Shown here: positions 45,211 to 53,970 of the stretch, piece after piece
How positions within the stretch are numbered: the stretch's first letter is position 1
How the letters are laid out: each line of letters begins with the position of its first letter
Assembly: GCA_050942895.1 (NCBI GenBank)
Contig: JBMNOE010000012.1
Coordinates: 1 to 64,000 of the forward strand
Origin: JBNRMR01 sp050942895
GTDB lineage: Bacteria; Bacillota; Clostridia; Christensenellales; UBA1750
Length of the DNA stretch: 64,000 nt
Reading direction: 5' to 3'
The notes under the pieces: generated by a model
Told to the model about the DNA's origin: nothing
Database searches by the model: none
Seen by the model: the letters and a program-made list of their open reading frames with translations, nothing else
Program-made: the position numbers and the translations under genes

Positions 45211-46029
45211 TTACCAGCAATCTCCATGTCTCCCCGGCGCATCCGGCGGATAAAGGGGCAGGCATGGCACGGGCCGGCAATCGGGCAGAAGTCTTTCAGG
45301 TCTTCTTTGAGGCTTTTGCGGCGGCTCCTTGGGTCCCCAGCCGCAGCCGCTGTCAGGCTCGGGCGGCCCCAGCCACGGCATTGGGCTATGCGGTCTTTTG
45401 GGCGAACAAACAGGCGGGCAAACAGGCCTTTGAGGTGGGCAAACAGGCCTTTGGGGCGGGCAAACAGGTGGGCAAATGGGCGGGGCAGGCAAGGATGGCC
45501 TGCAAGGGTCGGGGGCGCACCAATGCGGCGGGCGGAAAGGCGGGCAGGCGGGCTCGCAGCAGGGCGATTCCACCACCACGAAAAGCGCCGCGCAGACGGT
45601 CACCCTCATGGCGAACATGTTGTTTCCGCAGTATTCCACCGCAGAAACGATCGCTTGGTCAATAAGCACCCGAAGATCATATGGCGCCACCTCCGGCACC
45701 CTCACAAGCACATCAAAGGGCAGCGAGATAATGCCTTCAACGCAAACGGTTCCTCGGGAGCATTTTGTCTTGTATTCGATTCTAACTGGCGCCGTGATGC
45801 AGCCCGTGACCCTTTTCATCAGGGGTCTGCCCGGCACTGGACACATTGTTAAATCTTCCAGACACGGCTTGCATATGTCAATTTCAGCGCAGATCACGCA
45901 TAGGTCATATGATATATCGCGCATCGGCTCTACATAAGCGTGCACGGTCTGATTTCTAAAGTTTACCGGAGCCCTGTCATATACTCGCAGGGACTGCGGC
46001 GAGCAGCAATTGGACGGGTTGAAATGCAT
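45211..46029 (-). CDS. DUF3794-like protein with Cys/Pro-rich tail, probable spore coat component
   Basis: A 272-residue protein. The first 155 residues look like the SipL/DUF3794 beta domain of spore proteins (VHAYVEPMRDISYDLCV, GTVCVEGIISLPFDVLVRVP). The tail is low complexity with repeated CPPQRPVCPPQRPVCPPVC and many Cys, suited to disulfide or metal cross-linking in a spore coat. GGAGGG precedes the ATG. The coat role is inferred from composition and domain likeness; the tail is encoded by imperfect 24-nt repeats and may vary between strains. Confidence 0.65.
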   Translation of the reverse strand: MHFNPSNCCSPQSLRVYDRAPVNFRNQTVHAYVEPMRDISYDLCVICAEIDICKPCLEDLTMCPVPGRPLMKRVTGCITAPVRIEYKTKCSRGTVCVEGIISLPFDVLVRVPEVAPYDLRVLIDQAIVSAVEYCGNNMFAMRVTVCAALFVVVESPCCEPACPPFRPPHWCAPDPCRPSLPAPPICPPVCPPQRPVCPPQRPVCPPVCSPKRPHSPMPWLGPPEPDSGCGWGPKEPPQKPQRRPERLLPDCRPVPCLPLYPPDAPGRHGDCW

Positions 46030-46085
46030 GGGTATCCCTCCTACGCTACATTATATACATTTGATAATCCCCGCGTGATTCAATA

Positions 46086-46114
46086 TTGCTCCCTGCAAAA
46101 AGGAGTGCTATAAT
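46086..46114 (+). promoter_or_regulatory. Promoter of the GNAT pair
   Basis: TTGCTC (46086-46091), a 17-nt spacer and TATAAT (46109-46114), with TGC before it, lie 19 nt from the start codon. Confidence 0.75.
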
Positions 46115-46132
46115 CTGAAAAAGGAGACTGCC

Positions 46133-46684
46133 ATGAAAGATAATTTTTACAAAATCGTCCCTTTGAAGGATGGCCGGGAAGCAGTCCTGCGCCCGCTGAT
46201 GCCCTCGGACGCCCGGGAAATGATTGCCGTGATGAAACAGACCGCTGACGAAACCCGCTTTTTAACATATGAGCCCGGCGAATTTCCCTTTACCCTTGAA
46301 CAGGAGCAAGCAGTCATCGAAAAATCCTTTCAAAATGAAAATGTCCTCTGGCTGGCGGCGGTAATAGACGGCAGGATTGCCGGCACCTGCGAGGGAAGAA
46401 TGATCTCCGGCAAGAGCCGTCTGCGCCACCGGGTGGGCCTTGGCATATCCATTTTGCAGCAGTATTGGGGCCTTGGCCTCGGGCGGGCGCTGATGGGCGA
46501 AATAATCCTCTGGGCAAGGCAGAAGGGCTTTGAGCAAATTGAGCTGGGCGTGGTGGCGAACAACGAAAGGGCAATCAGCCTTTACAAAAGCCTGGGCTTT
46601 GAGATCACCGGCACAGTCCCAAGGCATATGAAGTATCATGACGGCACATACAGCGATGAATATTTGATGACATTGTTCCTTTAG
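46133..46684 (+). CDS. GNAT-family acetyltransferase
   Basis: A 183-residue GNAT: AVLRPLMPSDAREMIAVMKQ at the start, GLGISILQQYWGLGLGRALM as the acetyl-CoA loop, and LGVVANNERAISLYKSLGFE followed by GTVPRHMKYHDGTYSDEYLM. The pattern is that of RimJ/RimL-like or SpeG-like enzymes; the acceptor is unknown. AAAGGAG fixes the start, and it is 25 nt from the following GNAT gene, forming a pair. Confidence 0.9.
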   Translation: MKDNFYKIVPLKDGREAVLRPLMPSDAREMIAVMKQTADETRFLTYEPGEFPFTLEQEQAVIEKSFQNENVLWLAAVIDGRIAGTCEGRMISGKSRLRHRVGLGISILQQYWGLGLGRALMGEIILWARQKGFEQIELGVVANNERAISLYKSLGFEITGTVPRHMKYHDGTYSDEYLMTLFL

Positions 46685-46709
46685 CTTTTTATCGAACGGA
46701 GGAAACAAG

Positions 46710-47303
46710 ATGGATATCGACATCGTGAAGCTCGTGCCTGAACTGGCGGATGATTACGTCCGCTTTTTTGACGATACTCCCCATGACGACCATACCGACG
46801 ATGGAAAATGCTATTGCGTGTGCTGGTGCAGCGACGATTCCGCCGGCAGGGACTTTTCATCCCGGGAGAAAAGGAGGGCTCTGGCCGAAAATTACGTCCG
46901 GGACGGCAGCATACAGGGCTATCTCGCCTACCGCGGCGGAGAGATCGTAGGCTGGTGCAATGCCAACGCAAAGTCAGATTGCCTGAAATGCATAAGCTGG
47001 CGGCGGTTTATGGGCGCGATTTCGACAGGGGATGTTGCGAATGATTTAAAAGTAAAATCAATATTCTGCTTTGTGATCGCGCCGGACATGCAAAGGAAGG
47101 GGATCGCCGGGAAACTGCTGGAGCGGGTCTGCCATGACGCGGCTATGGATGGCTTTGATTTTGTCGAAGCCTATCCCAACAGGGAGTTCAAGGGCCCGGC
47201 GGAGGATTTCATGGGGCCGATCCAGCTATATTTAAAGAATGGATTTTCCCTCCATCACGAGACGGAGCGGAAACTTGTGATCAGGAAAAGACTCAAAGGC
47301 TGA
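46710..47303 (+). CDS. GNAT-family acetyltransferase with Cys-rich N-terminus
   Basis: The 197 residues start VKLVPELADDYVRFFDDTPH and contain a cluster CYCVCWCSDD; the acetyl-CoA loop is FVIAPDMQRKGIAGKLLERV. The end (GPIQLYLKNGFSLHHETERK) is typical. This type is common in Clostridia and sometimes annotated as a YoaP/N-acyltransferase relative. Second gene of a two-gene operon, followed by a T-rich terminator. The Cys cluster could bind metal. Confidence 0.85.
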   Translation: MDIDIVKLVPELADDYVRFFDDTPHDDHTDDGKCYCVCWCSDDSAGRDFSSREKRRALAENYVRDGSIQGYLAYRGGEIVGWCNANAKSDCLKCISWRRFMGAISTGDVANDLKVKSIFCFVIAPDMQRKGIAGKLLERVCHDAAMDGFDFVEAYPNREFKGPAEDFMGPIQLYLKNGFSLHHETERKLVIRKRLKG

Positions 47304-47306
47304 AAC

Positions 47307-47590
47307 ACAAAGGAGAGAGCAGCGCTCCCTACTTTTTTACATCCTGCCAATTTATTTTATATTTTCCAGATATCTGAGCATTCCTTTAGTTTTGCCGGCA
47401 ATGAAATGAAGCTGATGACGATATCGCAAAATCCTAACCCGATCGGCCTGGGATTTCACAGGGATGATCCAGTTGTTTTTAAAAACTGTTTTTTCAAATA
47501 ATAAAAACTTTAAACACAAAGGAGAGAGCCGTGCTCCCTCCTTTTTTATTCTATCCTGCCAACTTATTTTATGTTTTCCAGATATCTGAG
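47307..47590. repeat. Duplicated terminator and gene-end segment
   Basis: About 75 bp recur: 47307-47380 and 47516-47590 share ACACAAAGGAGAGAG, the GCTCCCT stem with a T-run, ATCCTGCCAA, TTATTTTAT and TTTCCAGATATCTGAG. The right copy includes the last codons of the M23 gene (LRYLENIK on the minus strand). Each copy has a GGAGAGAGC/GCTCCCTCC-type hairpin and serves as a terminator for the GNAT gene (+) or the M23 gene (-). Confidence 0.75.
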
Positions 47591-48388
47591 AAACGGGTAG
47601 GGGTTCACCGCCGTGTGGTTGGACGGCACATACATGCCCACATGCAGATGGGGTATCATCACATCATCCGTGCCCTCGGGGCCGTAGCCCGTGGAGCCGG
47701 CAAGGCCGATGACCTCCCCCGCATGGACTGCCTTGCCCACATAAAGCCCGGAGGCGTATGCGCTAAGATGGGCGTAATAGTAGTAAACGCCGTCAATGCC
47801 ACGTATGCCAACTCGCCAGCCGCCCAGATTGTTCCAGCCCATCCTCTCCACGCGGCCGTCTCCCATTGAGAGTATCGGCGTGCCCGTGTCGCAGATGATA
47901 TCAACGCCCTCATGGCTGCGCTCGCCGCCGAAGCTGCGGTAGGCCATCCATGAATCCTCATACCAATACTGGACATCGCCATTTAAAGGGAAAACCTTGC
48001 CTGAGACCACATGCATTATGTCAGACATGCGGGCGATCTGCTTTTGTATATCGGTGCGAACGGATGAACTTTCCACATATATCTTTAGCTGCTCTCTCTC
48101 GCTTTTCCCCTCACCCAATGCCAATATGCCCGCAATTTTATTGAGCAGCACCCCGTCGGGGTTTTGGATATCCCTGCCCTCGTATAGCCAGACCCCCACC
48201 AGCATATCCAGCGGAACGCTGCTGCCAGCCGCCTCCACGAAGGCCTCCAAGCCCCTGTCGCCAAATTCGCAGATGCTCAGCTTTCCGCTGGCAGCAGCAG
48301 TTGGCGGCGCAAAAACGGACAGCAGCACCAGGGCAGCCAGTAAAACCTTCACACCGGCCCTAATGCCCCTGTTCTTTGCATAATTCAT
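47564..48388 (-). CDS. Exported M23 (LytM-type) peptidase
   Basis: A 274-residue protein with a signal peptide (KVLLAALVLLSVFAPPTAAA). The C-terminal M23 domain has the zinc ligands in RSHEGVDI (H and D) and the later PHLHVGMY, plus GWNNLGGWRVGIRGIDG. It cleaves peptidoglycan cross-links or serves as a LytM activator; the HxH motif is intact, so it is probably active. AAGGAGG fixes the start. The N-terminal 120 residues are a helical segment of unknown role. Confidence 0.9.
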   Translation of the reverse strand: MNYAKNRGIRAGVKVLLAALVLLSVFAPPTAAASGKLSICEFGDRGLEAFVEAAGSSVPLDMLVGVWLYEGRDIQNPDGVLLNKIAGILALGEGKSEREQLKIYVESSSVRTDIQKQIARMSDIMHVVSGKVFPLNGDVQYWYEDSWMAYRSFGGERSHEGVDIICDTGTPILSMGDGRVERMGWNNLGGWRVGIRGIDGVYYYYAHLSAYASGLYVGKAVHAGEVIGLAGSTGYGPEGTDDVMIPHLHVGMYVPSNHTAVNPYPFLRYLENIK

Positions 48389-48503
48389 AAGCGCGCTTCC
48401 TCCTTGTTACCTTTTCCTTAAGAAAGGTTTTTATTTTTAAAACGCGCGCCGCAACAGTTTTGTCACATCCAATTTTTGGCTGTAGTCAGCCCTTTTACAG
48501 CCT

Positions 48504-49070
48504 TTACCATTTGCGGTAATCATTTTGGGTGGCGGCATACATGGCAAGGTCGATATGCTCTCCTTTGCTGTAGAGCTTCCCCCTTAGCACGCCTTCAAGC
48601 CTCATGCCGCATTTCTCCATCACCTTCCCGGAGGCAGGATTACGCACATCGTGGGTGGCTTCTATCCTGTGCAGATTAAGGCTGTCAAAGCCGTATTCAA
48701 GCATGGCCTTCAGCGCCTCCGTCATAAGGCCCTTGTTCCACTGGCTTCTGGCAAGGGAATAGCCGATTTCAGCGCAGCCATGCTCATGGTTTATATAAGA
48801 AAACCCGATGGTGCCCACTATTCTGCCGCTGTCCTTAAGAGCGATTCCGTAGGAGGACGGCTCCCTGTTTCGGTACTGGCGCAAAACGCACTTTACGTAA
48901 AAACGCGAATCGGAAATACTCCTGTGGGGGTACCACAGCACATAGCGCGCCACCTGCGGATCTTTTGAGTAATCATATATATCCTGAGCGTCGCTCATTA
49001 CAAGCTTTCTGATCACCAGCCTTTCGGTGACCAAATCGGGCATATATTCCTGACCAATGGGTGAAAACAT
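48504..49070 (-). CDS. GNAT-family acetyltransferase (RimJ/RimL-like)
   Basis: A 188-residue protein: LVTERLVIRKLVMSDAQDIY, EIGYSLARSQWNKGLMTEAL, FDSLNLHRIEATHDVRNPAS, VMEKCGMRLEGVLRGKLYSK. This is the full RimJ/RimL architecture; members acetylate ribosomal or other protein N-termini or small molecules. An A/G-rich leader with AAAAAAGGGGAAG precedes the start. It is alone between the M23 and GH2-like genes. Confidence 0.9.
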   Translation of the reverse strand: MFSPIGQEYMPDLVTERLVIRKLVMSDAQDIYDYSKDPQVARYVLWYPHRSISDSRFYVKCVLRQYRNREPSSYGIALKDSGRIVGTIGFSYINHEHGCAEIGYSLARSQWNKGLMTEALKAMLEYGFDSLNLHRIEATHDVRNPASGKVMEKCGMRLEGVLRGKLYSKGEHIDLAMYAATQNDYRKW

Positions 49071-49135
49071 CTTCTTCCCCTTTTTTCTTTTCTTTTTCTT
49101 TTATTTTTCTTTTATTCATTTTGAGCAAAGCCTGA

Positions 49136-50851
49136 TCAGGCCGTAACTACAATTTTTTCCCAGGGGCGCAGCGCCAGCACATGGGCCTTCAATCGGCCGT
49201 CGATGACCATCACTTCCCGGGAATAATGGGGCGAATCGTTGACGACGCTGAGGGCACTGCCCTGCCTTTGAATCCTCGGCATCGGGCTTTCAACGGCTTG
49301 AGCGGCTTGAGCGTATATCTCCCTGCAGGAGGCCACAAGCCCCTCACTCGTGTAAAGCTTCACGTCAACAGCCGTCAATCCTTCTCTTATTTCATCCTTA
49401 CGGGGAGGGAAAATATCCCCGCATTGGACGCATCCCCTGTCCTGAATGAAGCTGGCGGCCCTGGTGGCAATCAGCGCGCCTGTATAGTCCCAGAAGATGA
49501 TCTCCGCCAGCACAACCTGCCCTGAGAAATCATCGCAGCAGCTTATAAGCCTAATCTGCGAGCCAAGGGCTTCTTCCCCTTCGCCCCTTTCAATATGGAC
49601 CACCCATGGCCGCAAGTTTTGGGAAGCGTAGCCGTATGCGGCGGTTGGTTCAAGCTCCCATGTTAACAGCGCGGCAGAGCTTTCATGCGCCATGGGCGAT
49701 ATCATCCCCGATATCAGTATAGGCCTTCCTTCTCTGCGGGCATTTTGCAGCGCCATGGGCAGGCTTTTTTCCACAGGGATCTGAATGAGAGCGGCGTCAT
49801 CAAGAAATCCGCCATCCTCACCCTCTCTTATCAACGCCATGCCTAACTTGCTGCAAATCCTTTCAAAAAGAATGCTTTCCCGCAGTCCCCGCCTGATATA
49901 GACCGCGTTTATGCCCATATTTTTCAGAAGTGAAAGAGCCCTTTCGTATTCATCCGCCCCCACATCGCACAGCCTGGGCGAAACCGGCGACCAGACAACC
50001 GCCCTTGTCTCCTTTGAAGCTTTTTTTGGAGAAATGCAGGTTGTTTCAAGGGATACGGTATCAAAATCGCAGCGTATGCCTCCCCTTTCAACGGTCAGCC
50101 TTACGGAGCAATCGCCATCATGCTCCAGGTCAATCTCGTGGCACAGCTCCTGCTCCCTCGCCAGCAGGTTTTCCATTATGTTCGCCGTGCCCAACAGGCG
50201 GCCCTCCCGGACTATCCTGTACTTAAACATGTACTTGCCCCTGTTTGCCGCATCCACGAAAGCCGTTACGAGCGCCCTTCCTCCGGCGCGGCGCGCCGCG
50301 ATTTTCTCTATCCGGCAATAGCTGGTGCTTTTAAAATAGACATCGCCACGAATGCCCCTGGGAGCGGTAAACGGAGCGTCCAGCCCTTCATAGGCGGCCT
50401 GCGCGCTTTTGATTGACTCGCAGCTGCACCCGAAGAAAGCTATCTCCAGCCTGTTCTCCCCTTCCTCGATAATATCTCCCGTTACATCAGCCTCTATGTC
50501 CTTTGTCTTCAGGCTAAATAATAGTATCTCCCTTCCGTTTAGAAAAACCGCTCCCTCGCCAAATATATCCTCGATCCAAAGGAAATGCTTTTCGCTGAGG
50601 ACATCCTGCGGCTCAGGGGGCATATCAAAGACAGCGGTGATTACCCAAAGCCTGTTGGCGGCCCATTCGCAGCCGCGCTCGTCCAGCCTGTAATCGGGGA
50701 TTATGCCCGCCCTTTCCAGCGCACCGTCGACCGAGGAGGGCAGCTCAATGTCAACCCCCGAAAACTCCGCCCGCCTTCGCCGGAAATCGCCGTAGCTTCT
50801 GTAGCCCGACATGCTCCATATCTCGTTTGAAAGGGAAATCTTTCTTGCCAT
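49136..50851 (-). CDS. GH2 (beta-mannosidase-like) protein without an obvious catalytic barrel
   Basis: The N-terminal sugar-binding jelly roll of GH2 is present (FLWIEDIFGEGAVFLNGREI) followed by an immunoglobulin-like domain. Where the 300-residue barrel with two catalytic Glu should be, only about 150 residues remain (LSLLKNMGINAVYIRRGLRE, MALIREGEDGGFLDDA), and no N-E motif is seen. The total is 571 residues against about 820 for mannosidases. The frame is clean, so it is a shortened family form rather than a fresh pseudogene; it may bind rather than cleave sugars. Its start overlaps the Nudix stop. Confidence 0.65.
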   Translation of the reverse strand: MARKISLSNEIWSMSGYRSYGDFRRRRAEFSGVDIELPSSVDGALERAGIIPDYRLDERGCEWAANRLWVITAVFDMPPEPQDVLSEKHFLWIEDIFGEGAVFLNGREILLFSLKTKDIEADVTGDIIEEGENRLEIAFFGCSCESIKSAQAAYEGLDAPFTAPRGIRGDVYFKSTSYCRIEKIAARRAGGRALVTAFVDAANRGKYMFKYRIVREGRLLGTANIMENLLAREQELCHEIDLEHDGDCSVRLTVERGGIRCDFDTVSLETTCISPKKASKETRAVVWSPVSPRLCDVGADEYERALSLLKNMGINAVYIRRGLRESILFERICSKLGMALIREGEDGGFLDDAALIQIPVEKSLPMALQNARREGRPILISGMISPMAHESSAALLTWELEPTAAYGYASQNLRPWVVHIERGEGEEALGSQIRLISCCDDFSGQVVLAEIIFWDYTGALIATRAASFIQDRGCVQCGDIFPPRKDEIREGLTAVDVKLYTSEGLVASCREIYAQAAQAVESPMPRIQRQGSALSVVNDSPHYSREVMVIDGRLKAHVLALRPWEKIVVTA

Positions 50852-51396
50852 CAGCCCATGACCTGCTTTGCCATTAATATCGCTATCAGCGTTTTGCTGT
50901 CGCTTATCCCGCCATTTAACGCCATTTCATACAGTTCATCCAATGGAAACCAAGAAACATTCACAAACTCGCCCTCGTCCGGCGAAGCCTCAGATTGGCT
51001 GAGACCCGTCGCCAGATAGATCGACACGGCCTCGTTGCAAAAGCCCGCCGCGGAGTGCATCTTCACCAGAAATTTCATCCGCTCCGCCGAAAGGCCTGTT
51101 TCCTCCTTAAGCTCACGGATGGCGCAGTCAAGGGGATCTTCGCCGGCGGCGTCCAGCTTGCCCGCGGGTATTTCCAGGGTAACAGCGCCCAAAGACGCCC
51201 GATATTGGCGCACCATGGCCGCCTCGCCCCTTTCATTCACCGGCAGAACAGCCGCCGCGCCCTTATGCAGGACAACCTCTCTGTAGGCTTCGCGGCCGTT
51301 TGGCAACCGAACTGTAATCCTGTCCAGGTTGAGGATCTTCCCCGTGTATATCCGCTTTCGTTTCGTCTCCTTTTCAATCAGATTCAAGTCATCCAT
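50851..51396 (-). CDS. nudF: ADP-ribose pyrophosphatase (Nudix)
   Basis: A 181-residue NudF-type hydrolase: REVVLHKGAAAVLPVNERGE, VRQYRASLGAVTLEIPAGK, and a Nudix box running from GKLDAAGEDP to RELKEETGL, with the downstream Glu in SEASPDEGEFV. It converts ADP-ribose to AMP and ribose-5-phosphate. It is translationally coupled to the GH2-like gene (TGATG) and overlaps the ThuA gene by 8 nt. Confidence 0.9.
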   Translation of the reverse strand: MDDLNLIEKETKRKRIYTGKILNLDRITVRLPNGREAYREVVLHKGAAAVLPVNERGEAAMVRQYRASLGAVTLEIPAGKLDAAGEDPLDCAIRELKEETGLSAERMKFLVKMHSAAGFCNEAVSIYLATGLSQSEASPDEGEFVNVSWFPLDELYEMALNGGISDSKTLIAILMAKQVMG

Positions 51397-52135
51397 TTTT
51401 TCTCAGCTCCTCCGGCGAAACGGGACATTTTCCTCTGGTGAACCGGACATGGCTTCCGCCGCCCTGGGCCGCCCAGCCGACTGCGTTGGCAATAACCCTT
51501 TGGACATTCTCATCGTGGTATATGGGGTAAGTCTCGTGGCCTGGCCTGAAATAGAATATCCTGCCGGCGCCTCTTTTGAAACAGCAACCGCTCCTGAATA
51601 CCTCGCCGCCGCTGAACCAGGATATGAACACCAGCTCGTCCGGCTCCGGAATATCGAAAAACTCGCCGTAGGTTTCCTCCTGCTCAATTTCAAAGTATTC
51701 GCCAATGCCCTCCGCGATGGGATGCCCGGGCGATACCACCCACAGCCTTTCCAGCTCGCCCTCCTCCCTCCAGCGAAGATTGCTGGGCTCGGTGCCAAGC
51801 AGCAGGTTGAACATCTTAGATGCATGGGCCGAATGCAGGACTATCAGCCCCATGCCCTCCAGCACCCTGCGCTTGATCCGCTGGGCGTTTTCATCGGTAA
51901 TATCCTTATGTCCTTTGTGTGCCCAGTATATAAGCACATCGGTATTGTCCAAAATCTCTTCCGTCAGGCCCTGGCCTTCGTCCCACATGGTGGCGGTTTT
52001 AATCTGCGCATCGGTCAATTTTCCAAGGGAATCCGCGATTGCGCCATGAATTCCCTTGGGATACATCTTCGCTATTGCTTCTTTTTCCCTTTCATGCATG
52101 TATTCGTTCCAGACGGTCACTCTTACGGCTTCCAT
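51389..52135 (-). CDS. ThuA-domain protein (trehalose-utilisation-like)
   Basis: A 248-residue class I glutamine-amidotransferase-like fold: EAVRVTVWNEYMHEREKEAI, NTDVLIYWAHKGHKDIT, GLIVLHSAHASKMFNLLLGT, RIFYFRPGHETYPIYH. The catalytic Cys of true amidotransferases is absent, as in all ThuA proteins. In other bacteria ThuA takes part in trehalose or related disaccharide oxidation. First gene of a ThuA-Nudix-GH2-like operon. Confidence 0.88.
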   Translation of the reverse strand: MEAVRVTVWNEYMHEREKEAIAKMYPKGIHGAIADSLGKLTDAQIKTATMWDEGQGLTEEILDNTDVLIYWAHKGHKDITDENAQRIKRRVLEGMGLIVLHSAHASKMFNLLLGTEPSNLRWREEGELERLWVVSPGHPIAEGIGEYFEIEQEETYGEFFDIPEPDELVFISWFSGGEVFRSGCCFKRGAGRIFYFRPGHETYPIYHDENVQRVIANAVGWAAQGGGSHVRFTRGKCPVSPEELRKNG

Positions 52136-52319
52136 AAAATGCCCCCTTATATTTGTACAAGCCCTTTCAATACGATCATTTTAAATCAAAAAATAGCGAT
52201 ATGCAAGGAAAACGAAATATGCTATAATTAAGAAGGCATTTAAATTAAAAGCGCCAAAAACGACAGGTGAGCGTCTCTATTGCATTTTATAGCAAGCTTC
52301 TGTTTCATGTATCATATTC

Positions 52320-52325
52320 TATAAT
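52320..52325 (+). promoter_or_regulatory. -10 box of the NfeD-FloA operon
   Basis: TATAAT lies at 52320-52325 in an AT-rich stretch; transcription would start near 52332. That excludes the ATG at 52329 and supports 52365 as the NfeD start. Confidence 0.55.
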
Positions 52326-52364
52326 ATAATGAAACTGAAAATAAACATGAAAGGAAGGGGACTT

Positions 52365-52874
52365 ATGGAGACATTACAGGCAATAGTCCAACTGTTTCTA
52401 GCTAACTGGCCGGGGATTTTGTGCCTGATCGTAGGAATCGTGCTGATCGGCATTGAAATATTCCTTCCAGGCTTTGGTATTCCCGGCATTACGGGAATCG
52501 TGCTGACAACAATAGGCATCATCATATTGACCGATTCGCCCCTCACCGCTCTGGTGCTGATTTTGGCCATATTGGCCATACTGGGCATACTGATCGCCAT
52601 AGCAATACGCAGCGCCAAAAAGGGCAGGATAGCTGAATCACCCCTTATACTGAAAGAAGAACTTGACAAAGAATCCGGCTTTTCCAGCGCCAGCGACATG
52701 GAGTACTTTGTTGGCCGCAGCGGCGTCGCCGCAACCGATCTTCGCCCCTCAGGCATCGCGGACTTTGACGGCGTAAAGCTGGACGTGGTCACCGAGGGCA
52801 GCTTCCTTGAAAAGGGCAGCACCCTTGTGATCATCAGCGTGGAAGGCAGAAGGATTGTCGTTCGAAGGGATTGA
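52365..52874 (+). CDS. NfeD-family membrane protein
   Basis: The start is ATG 52365 (GGAAGGGG ahead; METLQAIVQLFLANWPGILC). There are three membrane helices (CLIVGIVLIGIEIFLPGFGI, GIVLTTIGIIILT, LVLILAILAILGILIAIAI) and a C-terminal OB-fold (GRSGVAATDLRPSGIADFDG, KLDVVTEGSFLEKGSTLVII). No protease domain is present, so it is the short NfeD that partners with FloA in membrane microdomains, as in yqeZ-floA. It lies 83 nt before floA in the same operon. Confidence 0.88.
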   Translation: METLQAIVQLFLANWPGILCLIVGIVLIGIEIFLPGFGIPGITGIVLTTIGIIILTDSPLTALVLILAILAILGILIAIAIRSAKKGRIAESPLILKEELDKESGFSSASDMEYFVGRSGVAATDLRPSGIADFDGVKLDVVTEGSFLEKGSTLVIISVEGRRIVVRRD

Positions 52875-52957
52875 TTTCCCAGTTAACTTAAAAGAGATCA
52901 AGCACAACCGCTCAGCAGAGCAAAAAGAAAAACTATAGAAAAGGCAGGGTGAATTAA

Positions 52958-53935
52958 ATGGATTTTATACTCATCATTGGAATTGTCATTCTACTCATAA
53001 TCGTACTGTCAGTATTTTTCTCATTCGTGCCCGTAGGCCTATGGATAAGCGCTCTGGCATCCGGCGTAAAGATAAAGATTTTCACGCTTATCGGCATGCG
53101 TATCCGCAGAATTGTCCCCGCAAGGCTGGTCAACCCCATGATCAAGGCCACAAAAGCAGGTCTTGACATCAACATCAACAAGCTTGAGGCCCACTATCTG
53201 GCGGGCGGAAATGTTGACAATGTTATCAACGCCCTCATCGCTGCCCAGCGCGCCAACATAAACCTGGAGTTCGAAAGGGCCGCGGCGATAGATCTTGCCG
53301 GAAGGAATGTGCTGGAGTCGGTGCGCATATCGGTTAATCCAAAGGTGATTGAAACTCCCGCCATATCCGCCGTTGCAAAGGACGGCATCGAGCTTCGCGC
53401 CAAGGCGAAGGTGACTGTGCGCGCCAATATCGACCGCCTGGTGGGCGGCGCCGGCGAGGAAACCATCGTCGCCAGGGTTGGAGAGGGCATCGTCACCACC
53501 ATCGGCTCGGCGGTAAACCACAAGGCAGTTTTGGAAAACCCGGACTCAATATCCCGCACGGTTTTGAACAAGGGCCTTGACGCCGGAACCGCCTATGAGA
53601 TCCTGTCGATAGACATCGCCGACGTGGACGTAGGCAGGAACATCGGCGCCCAGCTTCAGACCGATCAGGCCGAGGCCGACAAGCGCATCGCTCAGGCCAA
53701 AGCCGAGGAGCGCCGCGCCATTGCCGTTGCGCTGGAACAGGAAATGATCGCCTCCGTACAGGAGATGCGCGCTAAAGTGGTGGAGGCCGAAGCGGAAGTT
53801 CCCAAGGCCATGGCCGAAGCCCTTCGCCAGGGAAAACTGGGCGTTATGGACTATTACAACATGCAAAACGTTATCGCCGACACTCGAATGAGGGAGTCCA
53901 TTTCGGATTCGGGCGGCGCTCCTTCCCAGGGCTAA
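52958..53935 (+). CDS. floA: Flotillin-like protein FloA
   Basis: The 325 residues match FloA (about 331 in Bacillus). An N-terminal membrane hairpin (ILIIGIVILLIIVLSVFFSF) is followed by the SPFH-type domain (PKVIETPAISAVAKDGIELR) and a heptad region rich in Glu/Ala (EADKRIAQAKAEERRAIAVA). It scaffolds functional membrane microdomains and affects signalling and fluidity. The NfeD partner is directly upstream and a small membrane protein follows. Confidence 0.93.
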   Translation: MDFILIIGIVILLIIVLSVFFSFVPVGLWISALASGVKIKIFTLIGMRIRRIVPARLVNPMIKATKAGLDININKLEAHYLAGGNVDNVINALIAAQRANINLEFERAAAIDLAGRNVLESVRISVNPKVIETPAISAVAKDGIELRAKAKVTVRANIDRLVGGAGEETIVARVGEGIVTTIGSAVNHKAVLENPDSISRTVLNKGLDAGTAYEILSIDIADVDVGRNIGAQLQTDQAEADKRIAQAKAEERRAIAVALEQEMIASVQEMRAKVVEAEAEVPKAMAEALRQGKLGVMDYYNMQNVIADTRMRESISDSGGAPSQG

Positions 53936-53970
53936 GCTGAAAGCGAAAACAATTGCCTTGGAGGTGAAAA

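Noticed and set aside
45264..45937. Plus-strand frames opposite the Cys/Pro-rich protein
   Set aside because: They arise from the GC-rich repeats on the other strand, have no ribosome binding site and no family features.
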